Source: Schlesneria sp. DSM 10557 (GTDB lineage: Bacteria > Planctomycetota > Planctomycetia > Planctomycetales > Planctomycetaceae). Taken from it: 64,000 nucleotides of DNA. Position 1 is the first letter of the stretch. Every line of letters begins with the position of its first letter. The notes under the pieces were generated by a model that was not told the origin of the DNA, ran no database searches, and saw nothing but the letters and a program-made list of their open reading frames with translations. Made by a program: the position numbers and the translations under genes. Of this stretch, positions 60,822-64,000 are shown piece after piece. The DNA lies in NCBI RefSeq assembly GCF_041860085.1, contig NZ_CP124747.1, forward strand, positions 2,790,001 through 2,854,000. The letters are read 5' to 3'.

Positions 60822-61014
60822 TTTCTGCTCCTTTTGTACTCCTCACTACGACCCGCAACCACCTGCGGCGGCCTTGATATTCAGTCTGATTTGTTTCCTG
60901 CTGGACGTTCAAGAATTTTTTTGTTTTTGGGATTCGTCCCACGGACACCAATCCCATTCCTAGGCCGACTCCTCAAACAACAGGGTCAGGAGCCAGCCCT
61001 ATTACACCTACCCA

Positions 61015-63108
61015 TCACCTCGCTTTAACGGAGGTTTGCCAGTTCTCATCAAAGTAGTCCGCTTGAATCACCTCTTCGGGGAAGGCTTCATTCGTTGGTT
61101 GCCATTGTTCCGCCCCGGGCGTCACTTTAATGACGCTCCAGTCTCCCTGCCGCGGGAACAACAAGTAGTTGAACGCTGCGAACTCTTTTTCATGGAAGGT
61201 ATGTCCGCTGTTAATCACCACATAGCGATCGGCCGCCAGAGGGCTGGGGTGGATCAGTGCAGGAGCGTGTCCGACAGACGCGTAGTCGCGGTTTCCGAGC
61301 GTCAACGTTTCAGGGGTCCACGTGAGAGGCAGACTGGGGAGAACCTTCGCGATCAGGGAGTTGCTGCCAGGATCACCAAAGAGGATCAGATGTTTGTCCC
61401 GGAGGTCTTCGGCCGTCACCTCGGTATCGTTTTTGACGGTCAGGTCTCCCCGCATGTAACGAGCCCATTCGTACTCAAACCGCCGCAGGCTGGCGTCAGC
61501 CCACGCGTGGATCTCGGGGTTCCAGGCTTTCCCTGTCCCGCGTACGCAGAGGAAAGGAGAACTGAAGGCATCGTCAATGGGACCTTGCAACCCGGGACGT
61601 TTACCTGCGAGTTTCACCGCATGTCGATCCCCGAGACAGACCCATTTCCCCTCCTGAAGCGCGAGGACAAGGGGGTGTTTCGAAGCGGGAAGTTGCAGTT
61701 CCTGACCGGCGATTCGTACCGTGGTTCCCTTGGCCGAAAGAACCCGTGGTTCCAGGGCAAAGCGAGTAATGTTCTGCAGTGTCACGATGTCGATACTGCC
61801 GTCATCCCGGATCCTGGATTTGATCTCTGCTCGAGCGTAGTGCTGCTGCAGGCCGAGCAGTTCGATCCAGTGACAGCGACTGTACTTGAGAGTCCATGTG
61901 ACAAAGCGCAGCTCACGAGGTGTATGATCCAGCCCCTTGTGCACATGCATTCCGATCAATCGCATCTGTTCGGCATGCGTGACAGGATCAATCACGTGTC
62001 CCGTCCCGGGGGAAATCAGGTTGATCATTTGCAGTCCTTCCTTTGCAAATGTTTCACCCATGATGACGTGAGCCTGAAAGAAGATGTCCTGACCGCCGAT
62101 GGCGGCAATCGCAGGGACGACACCGGCATTCGCTGCATAGTCGACGGAATCGAGCATATGCAGGCCCAACTCCTGATATTCGGGAAGTGGGCCGACCTTG
62201 ATAAATGAGGGAATCGGAGTTTCCGAGAATCGATGAGTATCCACATAACCGCAGTAGGGACCGAGTGCGACGAAACGATCAGGATGCTTCAATCCCAGAT
62301 GCCACGTGCCCGATGCCCCCATCGACATCCCCCGAAGGACGATTCGATCGCGGTCAATGTTGTAGTTGCGGCACACGGCTTCAATCGCTTCGAACACGTC
62401 GGTCTCGCCGGCCCACCGGTAGCAATTTTCGACTCGCCCCAACGGGTGGAGCTCGATGTAGTCCACGTCGGGTCCGGTCGCGTCCGCACTGTCGGTCAGA
62501 CCGAATCGAGACATGAAGCGAAGCTCGCTCATCCCGACCGGCTTGGAGCTTCCATGCAGGACAACATCCAGTCGCGTGGGACGGGACCCGTCATAGCCTT
62601 TGGGAATGATCAGTCCGAAGGGTTGTGCAGAGCCGTCGACGGCGGAGACGTACCCGCGGACAAGATTCCCTTTCCGCTTGGTCCAGGGGGACTGGTTGTT
62701 CTGAAGTTGCTGGAGGCGATGCAAACCGGTCGCCAGAGCCTGATCCACGACGGCGCGGTCACCGGGCGTGAGCGGCCCGTCATACCGTTGAGCCCAAACA
62801 GCCGCTCGGAGAAACACACGAGCATCCGCCAGTAAATCGGGATTGATGTCGGGTCGCCGCGTGAATTCCGCTTGCAACCGTCGAGTCGCCTCGTCCGTTG
62901 CAGCGCCTTCACCAGCGGGAGGTGAATCCGCGGCAATCAGGCTGTGCCCCACGAGGACCACCAGGAGACAGAGACACCACTGCACCAGGGAAACGGGATT
63001 TGCGATGCGTCCCAAAACGGTGGGCACTACCGGATTCGTGTTGCGGAGGGTGCTTGAGGAATGGTCTACGTTCTTACTTGAACTGGTACTGCGGAAGGGA
63101 ATCGACAT
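61015..63108 (-). CDS. Exported alpha/beta-hydrolase (prolyl-oligopeptidase/esterase type)
   Basis: 697 residues from the ATG at 63108 with GAGGAA upstream; a longer frame (98 extra codons) looks non-coding. A membrane/signal segment is at ~40-58 (WCLCLLVVLVGHSLIA). The hydrolase core has the nucleophile elbow GMSMGASGTW, preceded by RLDVVLHGSS and YNIDRDRIVLRG, and probable acid/His around GQDIFFQAH and SPGTGHVIDP. A beta-rich C-terminal region (~420-690) follows. Probably an esterase or peptidase acting outside the cytoplasm. Substrate unknown. Confidence 0.85.
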   Translation of the reverse strand: MSIPFRSTSSSKNVDHSSSTLRNTNPVVPTVLGRIANPVSLVQWCLCLLVVLVGHSLIAADSPPAGEGAATDEATRRLQAEFTRRPDINPDLLADARVFLRAAVWAQRYDGPLTPGDRAVVDQALATGLHRLQQLQNNQSPWTKRKGNLVRGYVSAVDGSAQPFGLIIPKGYDGSRPTRLDVVLHGSSKPVGMSELRFMSRFGLTDSADATGPDVDYIELHPLGRVENCYRWAGETDVFEAIEAVCRNYNIDRDRIVLRGMSMGASGTWHLGLKHPDRFVALGPYCGYVDTHRFSETPIPSFIKVGPLPEYQELGLHMLDSVDYAANAGVVPAIAAIGGQDIFFQAHVIMGETFAKEGLQMINLISPGTGHVIDPVTHAEQMRLIGMHVHKGLDHTPRELRFVTWTLKYSRCHWIELLGLQQHYARAEIKSRIRDDGSIDIVTLQNITRFALEPRVLSAKGTTVRIAGQELQLPASKHPLVLALQEGKWVCLGDRHAVKLAGKRPGLQGPIDDAFSSPFLCVRGTGKAWNPEIHAWADASLRRFEYEWARYMRGDLTVKNDTEVTAEDLRDKHLILFGDPGSNSLIAKVLPSLPLTWTPETLTLGNRDYASVGHAPALIHPSPLAADRYVVINSGHTFHEKEFAAFNYLLFPRQGDWSVIKVTPGAEQWQPTNEAFPEEVIQADYFDENWQTSVKAR

Positions 63109-63459
63109 TCTTGTTCCTCTGGCGTCTGACAGGGGTGACACAACATTGCGAACAGATCCAGGGACAATCGCCCCCTCAGCGTCGGCCCGAATGTACACTC
63201 GCAGGTCCCCCCTTTCCATTCGGTCGGGCCTGGAAAGGGTCGTGGCTGGCGACAGTAGTGCGACGAGGGGAAATGATGGTTGAGATTTGAGGCCTCGATT
63301 AGATTTTGGCAGAAGCTCACGTGGGGCGGGGATACCTTTAAAAGTTGTTGCGGAAAGACGTATGTGCAGGAGCATGCGAAGTGATTTACAATTTGAGGCC
63401 ACTTCCGCACGACGGAAGCGGAGTGACGCTCACTTTTTCAATGACGGACCGCCCCGGGA
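63109..63459. other. 351-bp divergent intergenic region
   Basis: Separates the hydrolase start from the CpsB/CapC-type gene. Frames here are open on several strands but not coding-like. Promoters of both genes must lie in it. Confidence 0.45.
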
Positions 63460-64000
63460 ATGATTGATCTCCACAGCCATATCTTGCCAGGTGTCGATGA
63501 CGGACCGCGAGACCTGCAGGAAAGTCTGAAGCTGGCTCGTGCCTATGTCGAGGATGGCGTAACAGTAGTTACCGCGACTCCTCATTGTCATCGGCTGATT
63601 CACTTGCTTCGTGCTGATGTACTGCCTCACGTCCAGGCCTTTAACCAGGAATTGAAGGGGGCCGGAATCCCGTTGACGGTGCTACCCGGTTCCGAAATCC
63701 AGGTTTACGATTCCACCGTCTACCGGCGTGAGTTTGAGGACGATGTCTTTTGCCATCTAGGCGACCGGAAGACCTTCACGCTGCTCGAATTCAACTGGTC
63801 CGTCGATTTATTTCCTCCTGACGCGGCAGAACTGATTGAGTGGATCCGTCGTCAGGGAATGATACCGATCGTCGCTCATCCCGAGAGGCACGTCTTTTTT
63901 CGGGAACAGCCGGAATTGGTTCGGCCACTGGTTGAGGCGGGTGCGTGGCTGCAAATTACTGTTGATTCGCTGATCGGCAATTTCGGTCCTGAAGCCAACG
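63460..64000 (+). CDS. CpsB/CapC-type tyrosine phosphatase (PHP fold), N-terminal part
   Basis: 180 codons run to the window edge from ATG 63460. MIDLHSHILPGVDDGPRD is the PHP metal-binding start (His-x-His and Asp), followed by TATPHCHRL, PGSEIQVYDS and IPIVAHPERHVFF, all PHP-type metal ligands. CpsB/CapC enzymes dephosphorylate the tyrosine kinase that controls capsule polysaccharide export. The C-terminal end is outside the window. Operon context is unknown. Confidence 0.9.
   Translation, partial: MIDLHSHILPGVDDGPRDLQESLKLARAYVEDGVTVVTATPHCHRLIHLLRADVLPHVQAFNQELKGAGIPLTVLPGSEIQVYDSTVYRREFEDDVFCHLGDRKTFTLLEFNWSVDLFPPDAAELIEWIRRQGMIPIVAHPERHVFFREQPELVRPLVEAGAWLQITVDSLIGNFGPEAN

Noticed and set aside
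61036-62208. 390-codon plus-strand frame opposite the exported hydrolase.
   Set aside because: Antisense of a recognisable alpha/beta hydrolase with GxSxG elbow.

Overview
The window comes from a planctomycete chromosome, most likely of the Planctomycetales. Two DUF1501 proteins with Tat-type or export-type N termini, a DUF1559 pseudopilin-like protein with the H-X9-DG C-terminal motif, a squalene-cyclase-like protein carrying a CxxCH motif, a fatty acyl-AMP ligase and an R-to-G variant tyrosine recombinase are all typical of that group. The genus is not determinable from what I can see.

Layout. (1) 1-6 kb is a mobile-element scrapyard: the tail of a transposase, a lone TIR-domain protein, an IS5-type element and an IS630-type element that share one TA dinucleotide at their junction, an HNH nuclease and a tyrosine recombinase. 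(2) 6.1-16.1 kb is a complete 9.9-kb integrated element in the 3' end of tRNA-Arg(CCT), bounded by a 45-bp direct repeat. It encodes an integrase, a DnaB_N/RepA-type helicase, an Ogr/Delta-like zinc finger, two AlpA-like HTH proteins and an HK97-type major capsid protein, but no terminase, portal, protease or tail gene: it looks like a phage satellite. (3) 16-41 kb is mostly chromosomal: aldo/keto reductase, a TPR protein, a serine hydrolase, a flippase-like membrane protein, a stress protein, FAAL, ACP, an MBOAT-SGNH fusion and acyltransferase-3 genes, hisI-hisG, a barnase-like RNase and aroC. A 187-bp tandem repeat lies at 33.4-34.1 kb. (4) 41.5-51.5 kb, just after tRNA-Leu(CAA), is a defence-like island: a C5 cytosine methyltransferase and a Vsr nuclease on the plus strand run into a five-gene minus-strand operon with two GHKL-ATPase proteins (three GHKL modules in all), a receiver-domain protein and two unknown proteins. 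(5) 51.8-57.3 kb holds a HEAT-repeat membrane protein, a Y1/RAYT-like transposase set exactly between two inverted arrays of REP-like repeats, an AAA ATPase of RepA type and a decayed tRNA-Leu. (6) 57.3-64 kb returns to ordinary genes: alcohol dehydrogenase, a B12-binding radical SAM protein, an esterase-like protein and the start of a CpsB/CapC-type phosphatase.

How genes work together. In the satellite the minus-strand genes overlap head to tail (replication helicase, then regulators, then capsid), with intrinsic terminators after the capsid gene and before the integrase. In the island, overlaps of 1-11 bases imply translational coupling of the GHKL and receiver genes, while the MTase and Vsr genes share an ATGA. 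The FAAL, ACP and MBOAT-SGNH genes resemble the logic of the Dlt system (activate, carry, transfer across the membrane) with a fatty acid as the probable cargo; this is inference. The most unusual objects are the capsid-only satellite, the dual-GHKL/receiver restriction-like island and the RAYT with its inverted arrays.
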